A stretch of 64,000 nucleotides of DNA, taken from the NCBI RefSeq assembly GCF_000760735.1, contig NZ_JMEX01000005.1:1385391-1449390 (forward strand). The letters run 5' to 3'. Of this stretch, positions 42,752-50,897 are shown one piece after another. The notes under the pieces were generated by a model, which ran no database searches, was not told the DNA's origin, and saw nothing but the letters and a program-made list of their open reading frames with translations. The position numbers and the translations under genes are program-made. This DNA is from Rhodococcoides fascians A44A (GTDB taxonomy: Bacteria; Actinomycetota; Actinomycetes; Mycobacteriales; Mycobacteriaceae). The stretch's first letter is position 1. Every line of letters starts with the position of its first letter.

Positions 42752-43918
42752 TCACCGCCCGAGTTCTGCGTTGTACTTCTTGGTCATGTGGTCGACGGCC
42801 TTGCGGTGCTCGTCGGCCTGCCCTTCTCGGACGGCCTGCGCACGCTCGGCGGCGTCGAGCATCGGCTGCGCCTGGCCCTGGAAATAAGGCATGACGTCCT
42901 GGGCGAACAGTTCGTAGGAACGCCTGGTGGCCTGCGGATTCGCCCAGTCGTGGCCCTGGACCAGCAGAGTCCCGAAACCGCCCGACTGATCGACAAGGCG
43001 CTGTACCTGAGCGCGGGCCTGCTCGGCGGTACCGATGACGCCGATGCCGGAGGTGTTGATGAAGTCGATCATTTCCTTCTTGTTGGTACCGCGAACATCC
43101 ATCTGCGGGAACGCTGCAACATGCTGAAGGTAGTTGAACCAGTATTCGATTCCGTGTTCGACGTCCTCGTAGGCCTGCTCGACGGTCTCGGCGATGTGGA
43201 ACGGTCCGACGAGACGCCACGTCGAACGATCCACCTCGTCGGCGCGGCCTGCCTGCTCGGCGAATTCTTCGAGCATCCCCCAGTGATGCTGCAGCGCGCT
43301 GAACCCGTCGGGCGTGAGAGTCGCTGCGATGGAGAGTAATCCGATGCCGTGCTTCCCGGCCAGACGAGCGCCGGTGGGCGACGCGATGGCCGCCACGACG
43401 ACGTCGAACAGTGGGTCGGAGTACGGCGCCATCTGGATCTTGGCGTCGAACAGTTCATGGGTGCGAGTCTTGGCGGTGACGGTCTCTCCGCGCAGCAGAC
43501 GCATGATGATGTCGGCGTTCTCGGCGAGCAGTTCCCTTGTGTCGATCTGGGACAGGCCGAGCATCGCGGCGTCGGTGGGAAGCGAGCCCGGTCCGAGCCC
43601 GAACAGGACGCGGCCGTGCGTGAGGTGATCGAGCATCACCATCCGCTCGGCCGCCCACAGTGGGTTGTGGTAGCTCACGGACGTGACGCCGGTGCCCAGC
43701 TTGATGCGGCTCGTACGCTCACCCGCCGCTGCGATCATGATCTCGGGAGAGGCATAGATCTCGGCGCCCGCCGAGTGGTGCTCGCCGAACCATGCCTCGT
43801 CGTACCCCAGTTTCTCCAAGTACTCCACGAGTTCGAGATCGCGCTGCAGAAGCAGCGTCGGATTCTGACCGGGGGTGTGGATCGGGGCGAGGAACGTTCC
43901 GAACTTCAGGCGCGTCAT
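42752..43918 (-). CDS. LLM class flavin-dependent monooxygenase, limonene monooxygenase-like
   Basis: A 388-residue bacterial-luciferase-fold monooxygenase. RLKFGTFLAPIHTPGQNPTL (3-22), DEAWFGEHHSAGAEIYASPE, RIKLGTGVTSVSYHNPL and FGLGPGSLPTDAAMLG resemble limonene 1,2-monooxygenase (LimB) and related LLM proteins. A partner flavin reductase encoded in the same operon would supply reduced FMN. ATG 43918 was taken. The operon also has SRPBCC and VOC-like proteins and is preceded by a LuxR gene. A hydrophobic terpenoid-like substrate is possible. Confidence 0.85.
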   Translation of the reverse strand: MTRLKFGTFLAPIHTPGQNPTLLLQRDLELVEYLEKLGYDEAWFGEHHSAGAEIYASPEIMIAAAGERTSRIKLGTGVTSVSYHNPLWAAERMVMLDHLTHGRVLFGLGPGSLPTDAAMLGLSQIDTRELLAENADIIMRLLRGETVTAKTRTHELFDAKIQMAPYSDPLFDVVVAAIASPTGARLAGKHGIGLLSIAATLTPDGFSALQHHWGMLEEFAEQAGRADEVDRSTWRLVGPFHIAETVEQAYEDVEHGIEYWFNYLQHVAAFPQMDVRGTNKKEMIDFINTSGIGVIGTAEQARAQVQRLVDQSGGFGTLLVQGHDWANPQATRRSYELFAQDVMPYFQGQAQPMLDAAERAQAVREGQADEHRKAVDHMTKKYNAELGR

Positions 43919-43985
43919 GTCATCTCCAGGTGTGACGGGCAACATTGTCACGATCACCGTATGACCCACGCCACAGCGTGAAACA

Positions 43986-44001
43986 GTCCTCGAAAGAGGA
44001 C
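43986..44001. terminator. 6-4-6 hairpin between LuxR and LLM genes
   Basis: GTCCTC-GAAA-GAGGAC, perfect, a few bases after the LuxR stop. It may partly terminate LuxR transcription or serve as an operator in the 85 bases before the LLM start. It resembles the LuxR boxes near 34 kb only in the CTCGAAAG core. Confidence 0.45.
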
Positions 44002-44003
44002 AG

Positions 44004-44783
44004 TTACAGGCTGACCCGCCGAGACACCGACGCCGCGAGAGCAGCGCGATTGCGGAAACCGGTCGTGTCGAAGATGCGGCTGACGTACTTCTTGACCGTC
44101 ATCTCCGTCAGGTTCAGCTCGAGCGCGATCTCTGCATTGGTCAGACCGTCGCCGATCAGCTCCGCGACATCCCACTGCCGCGGACTGAGCCCGACGAACG
44201 GATCCGCCTCGGGGGGCGCTTCTCCGATGGCGACGGACCTCGCACTCGCACGCAGATGACCGGCCAGGAACTTCATCGCGGTGATGTCGCTCCGATCCCA
44301 GTACCGTTCACGGTCGAACATGCCCACCAACGCCTCACCGTCGGCGAACCGCAGATGAATCGCCGACGCCGTGCCCATCCCGTGCGGCGCAAGGTAATCC
44401 TCGACGTAGGAACGTTGAGGCACGGGAAGTCTCGCCAGATCGTCGAGCGTCGCGAAGCCGTCGTCGGTGAGTACGCGTCGTGCCCGGGGGAGCGCGAACA
44501 CGTCCTTGTCCCGCCACCTTTCCTGATACTCACGCAGCAACGGCTCGGCGGCACCGGTGAGCAGAGGAGCGGGATCCGCGAACACCGTCGGATAGGTCGT
44601 GCCGAAGAAGAACGTCACGTCGCGGACGTCGAACACCGTCGCGATGGCATCCACCAAGGCTTCCTTGTATCGAGTTCCACCTGCCGACGACCGCGCCACT
44701 TCCAGGACTTCGAGAATTCGACGCATGTGCTCGGCGGACAACACGTCCTGCCACGACCGCGTGTGCTCCACCTGCGACTGCAT
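44004..44783 (-). CDS. LuxR family transcriptional regulator
   Basis: A 259-residue regulator with a C-terminal LuxR helix-turn-helix starting LSPRQWDVAELIGDGLTNAE and continuing NLTEMTVKKYVSRIF (about 196-240). The N-terminal 190 residues form a sensor region with no recognised domain; VRDVTFFFGTTYPTVFADP and DYLAPHGMGTASAIHLRFAD suggest a GAF-like pocket. It is upstream of the LLM operon on the same strand and diverges from the HsaA-type monooxygenase gene, so it may control both. Confidence 0.82.
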   Translation of the reverse strand: MQSQVEHTRSWQDVLSAEHMRRILEVLEVARSSAGGTRYKEALVDAIATVFDVRDVTFFFGTTYPTVFADPAPLLTGAAEPLLREYQERWRDKDVFALPRARRVLTDDGFATLDDLARLPVPQRSYVEDYLAPHGMGTASAIHLRFADGEALVGMFDRERYWDRSDITAMKFLAGHLRASARSVAIGEAPPEADPFVGLSPRQWDVAELIGDGLTNAEIALELNLTEMTVKKYVSRIFDTTGFRNRAALAASVSRRVSL

Positions 44784-44833
44784 GACCGAAATGCTATCGA
44801 TGTTTCCCCTGGTCCAGGTCGGGTTCTCGCAAG

Positions 44834-44853
44834 CACGTAGTGGATCACGTAGT
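44834..44853 (+). repeat. two CACGTAGT direct repeats, one more at 49807
   Basis: CACGTAGT at 44834-44841 and 44846-44853 are 12 bases apart, about one helical turn, in the 154-base spacer between LuxR and HsaA-type genes. A third copy is at 49807-49814 between the giant LuxR gene and the SnoaL-like gene. This may be a shared activator site. Confidence 0.4.
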
Positions 44854-44937
44854 TCTGCGCGTCCGTCGTGGGGCTGCGCCGAGCATTGTGATGTGAGTCA
44901 TACCGAAGCCGTGCTCGAACGAAAGGTCGTACAGCAT

Positions 44938-46131
44938 ATGACCAGCACCATCGACGCTCCCGTCACCACCAGCTTGTCGCCTGATTACGCCGAACGGGCA
45001 CGAACGGTTGCCCGTGTCGTCGAACGCGAAGCGAACACCATCGAATCCGACGCCACCATCACGTCGGCCGTCTACGACGCTCTCGTCGAGCAGGAGCTCT
45101 TCTGGCTGCTCGTCCCTGCCGAATTCGGCGGCGGCGGAAAGGGAATCGTCGAAGCCTTGAAGGTGATCGAGGAGATCTCACGCGCCGACGGGTCCACCGG
45201 CTGGGCGCTGATGGCCAATGCGTTCTCCACCGGAGTCGCAGTCGGGTTCATGAACGATGTCGGAGCCCGCGAAATGTTCGAGGGCCCGGCCCGCGGCATC
45301 ACCGCAGGCATGATCATGCCCACCGGTAAGGCAGTCCGCGTCGACGGCGGATATCGGGTCACCGGCAAGTTTCAGTTCGGCAGCGGGTCGGCGCACGCAT
45401 CGTGGATCGGTGCAGGATTCGTCGTACACGACGACGCAGGCAACCCCGTGCTCGACGCCAACGGCGGCCCGGACTGCCGAATCGGCTTCCTGCCCCGTAC
45501 CGACGTGGAGTTTCTCGGAAACTGGGACGTGATGGGCATGGTCGGAACCGGAAGCTACGACTATCTCGTCGACGACGTCTTCGTCCCGGACAGGTTCACG
45601 ATGGAAACCTTCTCCACGGTGCCCGTCCGACCTGAACCCGTCTACAAATTAGGTCTTCTCGGCATCGGCGTAGGGGGTCACGCCCCGGTCGCCCTCGGAA
45701 TCGCCACGCGCGCACTCGAAGAGGTAGTGCAGATCGCGTCGAAGAAGAACCGACCAGGTTACGACGGTCCCGTCGGGGAATCGCAGCTCTTCCTTCGCGA
45801 CTTCGCGAAGAACGAGGCTCTGCTTCAGGCCGCTCGCGCGTACGTCTACCAGGCGCACGGCGACGCCGAGGACACCGCGCGCCGCGGTGAGGACATCACC
45901 GACGAGCAGCGCGCGCGATTGCGTCAGGTGACCACCTGGGTGCAGGAAGTGGCCGGTGAGATCGTGCAGTTCGCGCACCGATGGGCAGGAAGCCAGGCGA
46001 TCCGCAACCCCAGTGCGCTCGGTCGTTGCAGCCGCGACATCGCGGTTGCCACACAGCACATGCTGGTCGATCAGATCAGTCTGGTCGAGGCCGCCAAGGC
46101 GATCGTGCCCGGCTACGACCACCAGTCCTGA
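44938..46131 (+). CDS. acyl-CoA dehydrogenase-fold flavin monooxygenase (HsaA-like)
   Basis: A 397-residue group D flavin monooxygenase with acyl-CoA dehydrogenase fold, like HsaA, DszC or HpaB-type enzymes. LLVPAEFGGGGKGIVEALKV, SRADGSTGWALMANAFSTG, YRVTGKFQFGSGSAHASW and the end IRNPSALGRCSRDIAVATQHML are typical. It uses FADH2/FMNH2 delivered by a reductase, perhaps the one at 41500-41988, to hydroxylate a phenol or similar ring. It is followed by the mycofactocin-coupled SDR 28 bases after its stop. Start ATG 44938 follows a weak ribosome-binding site. Confidence 0.87.
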   Translation: MTSTIDAPVTTSLSPDYAERARTVARVVEREANTIESDATITSAVYDALVEQELFWLLVPAEFGGGGKGIVEALKVIEEISRADGSTGWALMANAFSTGVAVGFMNDVGAREMFEGPARGITAGMIMPTGKAVRVDGGYRVTGKFQFGSGSAHASWIGAGFVVHDDAGNPVLDANGGPDCRIGFLPRTDVEFLGNWDVMGMVGTGSYDYLVDDVFVPDRFTMETFSTVPVRPEPVYKLGLLGIGVGGHAPVALGIATRALEEVVQIASKKNRPGYDGPVGESQLFLRDFAKNEALLQAARAYVYQAHGDAEDTARRGEDITDEQRARLRQVTTWVQEVAGEIVQFAHRWAGSQAIRNPSALGRCSRDIAVATQHMLVDQISLVEAAKAIVPGYDHQS

Positions 46132-46159
46132 AACCCGTCGACAGAGAAGGAAGAACGCA

Positions 46160-46996
46160 GTGGGACAGCTCGAAGGAAAAGTAGCCCTCGTCACCGGAGC
46201 CGCGCGCGGACAGGGACGTTCGCACGCAGTTCGGCTCGCGGAAGAAGGTGCCGACGTCATCGTCGTCGATCTCTGCAGCAAGCCGGAGACGACCAAGTAC
46301 AAGGGATCCTCCCGTGAGGATCTGGACCAGACGGTTCGCGAGATCGAGAAGTTCGACCGTCGTGCACACGCCGTCGTCGCCGACGTGCGCGAGCTCGGAC
46401 AGCTCGAAGCGGCTGTGTCCGAGGGTATTGCGGAGCTCGGGCGTCTGGACACCGTCGTCGCCAACGCCGGCATCTTTTCCTCCGCCCCACTGCACGAGCT
46501 GAGCGAAGAGCAGTGGGACGAGATGATCGACATCAATCTCTCGGGCGTCTGGAAGACGATGCGCGCCACGGTGCCGCACCTGATCTCCCAGGGTGAGGGC
46601 GGCTCGATCATTCTGATCTCGTCCACCGGCGGGATTCAAGGATTCCCGAACTTCGCGCACTACGTCGCTGCGAAACACGGTGTCACCGGACTCGCACGTA
46701 CTGCGTCGAACGAGCTGGGTCAGTACAGCATTCGTTGCAACTCGATTCATCCGACGTCGGTGCTGACCGACATGATCGACAACGAGCCGATGTACAAGCT
46801 GTTCCGTCCCGATCTGGAACATCCGACCCAGGACGACTTCCGTGAAGCATGTCAGGGCGCGATGAACACGTTGCCAGTTCCGTGGGTCGACGCGGTGGAC
46901 ATCAGCAACGGCGTCGTATGGCTCGCCTCGGACGCAGCACGCTATGTCACGGGCATTGCATTGCCGATCGATGCCGGCGCCCTGAGCAAGGTCTAG
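46160..46996 (+). CDS. mycofactocin-coupled SDR family oxidoreductase
   Basis: A 278-residue SDR of the mycofactocin-coupled subfamily. LEGKVALVTGAARGQGRSHA (4-23) is the NAD loop; the subfamily insertion after the third strand, VDLCSKPETTKYKGSSREDL, is longer than in normal SDR and traps the nicotinamide. Catalytic Ser is in LISSTGG, Tyr and Lys in YVAAKHG. Such enzymes hold NAD permanently and regenerate it through the peptide cofactor mycofactocin, so the host must carry mft genes. It oxidises an alcohol with the neighbouring HsaA-like monooxygenase. Start GTG 46160 is preceded by GAAGGAAG. Confidence 0.9.
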   Translation: MGQLEGKVALVTGAARGQGRSHAVRLAEEGADVIVVDLCSKPETTKYKGSSREDLDQTVREIEKFDRRAHAVVADVRELGQLEAAVSEGIAELGRLDTVVANAGIFSSAPLHELSEEQWDEMIDINLSGVWKTMRATVPHLISQGEGGSIILISSTGGIQGFPNFAHYVAAKHGVTGLARTASNELGQYSIRCNSIHPTSVLTDMIDNEPMYKLFRPDLEHPTQDDFREACQGAMNTLPVPWVDAVDISNGVVWLASDAARYVTGIALPIDAGALSKV

Positions 46997-47002
46997 TTCT
47001 CA

Positions 47003-47032
47003 CGGCGCGGCCCGGGTCGTCGGGTCGCGCCG
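47003..47032. terminator. bidirectional hairpin between SDR and giant LuxR genes
   Basis: CGGCGCGGCCCG pairs with CGGGTCGCGCCG (11 of 12, the other a G-U pair) over a 6-base loop. It lies between the two convergent genes, six bases after one stop and directly beside the other. Confidence 0.65.
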
Positions 47033-49651
47033 CTAGACCGTCTGGAAGTACCCCGCGACTTCCTGTCTGCGGCTCATCCCCAATTTCTGCAGAACGCGTT
47101 CGACGTGGCCTTCGATAGTGCGTGGTGACAGCACCAGTGTGGCGGCAATGTCTTTGTTGGACATGCCCTGCGCGAGCATCTCGGCGACCTCACGCTCGCG
47201 GGGCGAGAGCGCGACGACGGGTACGGCCGCAGTGGACGTCTTCTTGGACGGACTCGTCAGAGCAGTCTCGCCCAGTGCGTATCGGGTGAGTTCGGAGACC
47301 GACATGGTCGAACCCGACGCGCGGTGTTCCTCGAACTCTGTCGCACCCAAAGCAGTGCGCGCTCGTTGCTCGAACGTCTCTCGTTTGTCGATCCAGTGCT
47401 CGGAACCGTAGAGCTGTTCGCCGAACGAACCCCACATCGCCGACGCCGCACCGAGCAGTACCGCTGCGCGGTCGGCAGATCCGGATTCTGCCTCGGCCCA
47501 CGCGAGCAGGTCGGTCATCAGCGTAGTTCCTACGACGTCGTCGAACGCCCGGTGCAGATCGAGCGCGGTCACCGCGAAGTCGGCTGCGTCGGAAAATCGT
47601 TCGGCCACCAGCGCGACCAGCCCTAGGCCGTAGACGGCGTACGAACGAAGCCAGGTCTCACCGCTGTCCTCCGCGAGAACCCTGACCCATTCGAACGCGG
47701 CGTGGGCCTCGTCGAGCTTGCCGGTGAAGCTGTACACCATTCCCAGATGAATCTTCATGGTGCACAGCAGGTCCACACGCTCGGGGATATGGCGGTAGAG
47801 CTCGCGTGAGGTGGTCAAGAAGTCGACAGCCGAGTCGAATCGGCCGTCGAAGAACTCGTTGAGACCCAGCACATGCGTCGAGAACGCGCGCACGAGCGGA
47901 TCGTCGCCACCCGATTCGATCGCACGTCGCAACACCTCGTCGGCGGCGACACGGTCTCCCTGGAGCGTCATCACCAGACCGGCCGTGGCCGAAGCCCTGT
48001 CTCGGATGTCGGCGAACTCGGGTTGCCCGATCACCCGGTCCAGCCAGAGCCGATGCTCGGGGACGGAGATCCCACACGCCCAGAGGAACCAGACGTCGGC
48101 GATCAGGTTCGCACCGCGACGCGCCTGCTCGGAATCGGGGGAGCGCAGTGCACGCTCTAGCGCGTACCTGATGTCCGCGCGGTTGTCGTGCACACACGAG
48201 CTGGTGGTTAGCTGGTCCGGGCCGAACCAACTGTCTGCGGCGCGGTGCAACACATCGGCGCACCATGCGAAATGACGGTTGCGCAGCGCCTCGGCCTCCT
48301 CCGACGTCAACTGTGCGAATCCGTATTCGCGCAGGGTCTCGAGCATTCGGAAGCGGACCTGACCGTTCTCCTCGATCCGCTGCAGAATCGACTTGGCCAC
48401 CAACGCGAACACGCCGTCGAGAATGCCGTGACTGGAGATGCCGCTACCTGCACACACCTGCTCGGCCATGTCCAGGTCGAATCCGCCGACGAATACCGAT
48501 GTTCGTGCCCAGAGCAATTGCTGCTCCCTGGTGCACAGCTCGTAACTCCAGTCCACGGTGGCCTGAAGGCTTCGGTGCCTGGTCGGCCCGGTTCGATTGC
48601 CTTCGGTGAGGAGGTCGAGGCGATGATCGAGCCGAGCGGCGAGCTGATCGATCGACAGAACACTCAATCTCGAGCACGCAAGTTCGATCGCCAGTGGCAT
48701 TCCGTCGAGGCGAGCGCAGACCCGCTCGACCGCGTCTCGGTTGGACGGAGTGATCGAGAACGTCGGAAGGATCGCCGACGCCCTGGATTCGAAGAGTTCC
48801 ACTGCACCGGGTGCGGCACGCTGCATGCCTGAAGTGGTGTGCATGGGCTGCAACGCCAACCGATGCTCCTCCGGGATGCCGAGAACCTCACGAGAAGTCG
48901 CGATGATGTGCACCTGGGTCGTGCCGCGCAGAAGAGCGGAGATCAGTCCCGCGCTGGCATCGAGGAGATGCTCACAGTTGTCCATTACCAACAACATTCG
49001 ACGGCTACCGAGGTAGTCGATCAACGTGTTCTGGGTCGCCGTGCTCTGCAGACCGCGATTCGACATGCCGAGCGCGTCGGCAACGGCCTGCGGCAGCAGC
49101 TCAGGCATGTGCAGGGACGCCAGTTCGACGACACGGACGCCGTCGGCGAATGCTCGACGGAAACGACTGGCGGCGTGGACGGCCAACCGCGTCTTGCCCA
49201 TGCCGCCGGGACCGTTGATCGTGATGAGGCGCTCGGTGCCGATGAGCAATTGCAGTGTGCGCAGTTCGGAATCCCTACCGACGAACGGTGTCGCGTAATT
49301 CGGCAGCGACGGTGTGTATTCGCACTCGGGCGGCGCCTCGGCGAGCTCGGACAACTGCCTGCGTGCCGTGTCGACTCGGCGCACCAGCGTCGTCCGCGCC
49401 CCGTCCCACCCGACACGCCGTCCGATCTCGCCGACTCCGAGCTCCGGTGCGCCGGCGATGACGTCACGAATCGAGGCATCGACGTGGTCGTCGGCGGATC
49501 GACGAACGCTGCGGTGGTCGTCCGGGGGCGCGTCCAAGGACAGTGCGCGTCGAACGGTGTTGCGAGACATCGACAATCTCTGCGCGATGCCTTTGATGGG
49601 AACTCCCGACGAACGAAGCGTATGGATCTCGCGCCACTCGTCGGCATTCAT
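47033..49651 (-). CDS. large NB-ARC/LAL-type LuxR regulator with N-terminal transposase-like HTH
   Basis: An 872-residue regulator. It has three parts: an N-terminal helix-turn-helix of the IS21 IstA/homeodomain-like sort (MNADEWREIHTLRSSGVPIK, GIAQRLSMSRNTVRR), an ATPase with Walker A GPGGMGKT (147-154) and LLVMDNCEH as Walker B, a long TPR-like helical middle, and a C-terminal LuxR helix-turn-helix (815-872). Normal LAL regulators lack the first part. ATG 49651 follows GAGGAGG by four bases; an ATG 31 codons earlier is possible. It converges on the SDR gene and diverges from the SnoaL-like gene. It likely integrates a signal for this oxygenase region. Confidence 0.88.
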   Translation of the reverse strand: MNADEWREIHTLRSSGVPIKGIAQRLSMSRNTVRRALSLDAPPDDHRSVRRSADDHVDASIRDVIAGAPELGVGEIGRRVGWDGARTTLVRRVDTARRQLSELAEAPPECEYTPSLPNYATPFVGRDSELRTLQLLIGTERLITINGPGGMGKTRLAVHAASRFRRAFADGVRVVELASLHMPELLPQAVADALGMSNRGLQSTATQNTLIDYLGSRRMLLVMDNCEHLLDASAGLISALLRGTTQVHIIATSREVLGIPEEHRLALQPMHTTSGMQRAAPGAVELFESRASAILPTFSITPSNRDAVERVCARLDGMPLAIELACSRLSVLSIDQLAARLDHRLDLLTEGNRTGPTRHRSLQATVDWSYELCTREQQLLWARTSVFVGGFDLDMAEQVCAGSGISSHGILDGVFALVAKSILQRIEENGQVRFRMLETLREYGFAQLTSEEAEALRNRHFAWCADVLHRAADSWFGPDQLTTSSCVHDNRADIRYALERALRSPDSEQARRGANLIADVWFLWACGISVPEHRLWLDRVIGQPEFADIRDRASATAGLVMTLQGDRVAADEVLRRAIESGGDDPLVRAFSTHVLGLNEFFDGRFDSAVDFLTTSRELYRHIPERVDLLCTMKIHLGMVYSFTGKLDEAHAAFEWVRVLAEDSGETWLRSYAVYGLGLVALVAERFSDAADFAVTALDLHRAFDDVVGTTLMTDLLAWAEAESGSADRAAVLLGAASAMWGSFGEQLYGSEHWIDKRETFEQRARTALGATEFEEHRASGSTMSVSELTRYALGETALTSPSKKTSTAAVPVVALSPREREVAEMLAQGMSNKDIAATLVLSPRTIEGHVERVLQKLGMSRRQEVAGYFQTV

Positions 49652-49909
49652 TCGGCCTCCTCGGCACGTCATCGGAACGAGATGTGGATCACTCTCGTTC
49701 ACCGGGTGCTGCGTTGTCAATGTGCGGGGGTCAACTTCGGTCACGCATGGTGATCGGACGTAAGTTACAGGCCGTGGACCAGCGTGAACCTCCGCCAGTA
49801 ACGGACCACGTAGTAGGACGGTTCTCGGAGTGGGGCGGCGCGGGCAGAGTGATTCAGGACACAGGACCCGTCAGGGGTCTCATCATCACGACACGGAGGT
49901 TCGACACCC

Positions 49910-50305
49910 ATGAGTCAGCAGAATGCAGAAGCATTGAAGGCAGCATTCGCGGCGGCGGACGCGGGCGACCCCGGCCCCCTCGTCGCGCTGTACTCCGACG
50001 ACCTGACGTGGGCGGGATTCACCCTCGAAGGCACCCTGCGGCTCTACACCAAGGGCGAGTTCCTCGAGGCGTTCGGTGTGCTCGCCAAGCTGGATGCGTC
50101 CGCCAACGAGGTCATCAGCGTCGAGGTCGTCGGCGACGAACTGGTGACCGCCAACATTCGTGCGTATCGCAAGCTCGGCGACGACGAACTCGACATCACG
50201 ATGGTCATGACGCACCGCTTCGTCGACGGCAAGGTCGCGCGCGGCACCGACATGGTGCCGTCCAGCTTCGAGGCGTTCTGGTCGCGTGTCGGGATCACGG
50301 TCTGA
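49910..50305 (+). CDS. SnoaL-like NTF2-fold protein
   Basis: A 131-residue NTF2-like protein of the SnoaL/ketosteroid isomerase superfamily: AFAAADAGDPGPLVALYSDDLTW opens the cone fold, LDITMVMTHRFVDGKV is a later strand, and EAFWSRVGI the end. Such proteins are cyclases, epoxide hydrolases or isomerases of small hydrophobic molecules; limonene epoxide hydrolase is a member, relevant to the LimB-like protein nearby, but catalytic residues cannot be assigned here. It lies two bases before the RibB-like gene start (50307), probably co-transcribed. Confidence 0.8.
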   Translation: MSQQNAEALKAAFAAADAGDPGPLVALYSDDLTWAGFTLEGTLRLYTKGEFLEAFGVLAKLDASANEVISVEVVGDELVTANIRAYRKLGDDELDITMVMTHRFVDGKVARGTDMVPSSFEAFWSRVGITV

Positions 50306-50306
50306 G

Positions 50307-50897
50307 ATGACCACCGCCACGCGGCATTACGTACCCGCCCGTTCCTGGTCCGCACGCCGACGTGCCCGAATTGCGCTGTCGCAGGGTGCACCTGTTGTGG
50401 TGGTCGACGATCTTCGTGGAACCGGATGTGATCTGGTTGTCGCAGCGCAGGGCGTCGACGTTTCCGTGATGGCGCATCTGATTCGCTTCGGATCGGGATT
50501 CGTCTGCATCACCGTCGACGACGAGACGTGTGAGCGACTCGATCTCCCACCGGTCGCCTGGTCCCAGCGCAACTCGTTCTACCTGGGCTCACCCAGGGTG
50601 TCGGTGGATGTAGTCGACGGCACCACTACAGGTATTTCAGGAGCCGACCGTGCCGCAACTGCTCGCGCGCTCGCGCACTGCGATGCACTGGCGTGCGAGT
50701 TCTCCCGACCAGGGCACCTCGTTCCCGTGCTTGCGTCGGGTGAGCGTCCCACCAGACCAGACCTGATCGCGGAACTGGTCGAAGGATCGGCGGTCTTCAC
50801 CGCGTTGGAAACGTCCATCCGTGACGACACGACAGCGTTGCGGCAGGGCAGCCGGGTAGTGCCGGTCATCCGAATGTCGAAGTACGCCTACTTCTGA
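50307..50897 (+). CDS. RibB-like (DHBP synthase fold) protein lacking catalytic acids
   Basis: A 196-residue protein with the fold of 3,4-dihydroxy-2-butanone 4-phosphate synthase. It keeps several family segments: AHLIRFGSGFVCI, TTTGISGADRAATA, SRPGHLVPVLAS. The metal-binding DDEDRENEGD loop has become DDLRGTGCDL (34-43), and the second motif GGHTEA is missing (GERPTRPDLIAEL, 145-157). Thus synthesis of the riboflavin precursor is unlikely; it may bind a sugar phosphate or regulate. It follows the SnoaL-like gene and overlaps the end of the convergent acyl-CoA dehydrogenase by ten bases. Confidence 0.75.
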   Translation: MTTATRHYVPARSWSARRRARIALSQGAPVVVVDDLRGTGCDLVVAAQGVDVSVMAHLIRFGSGFVCITVDDETCERLDLPPVAWSQRNSFYLGSPRVSVDVVDGTTTGISGADRAATARALAHCDALACEFSRPGHLVPVLASGERPTRPDLIAELVEGSAVFTALETSIRDDTTALRQGSRVVPVIRMSKYAYF

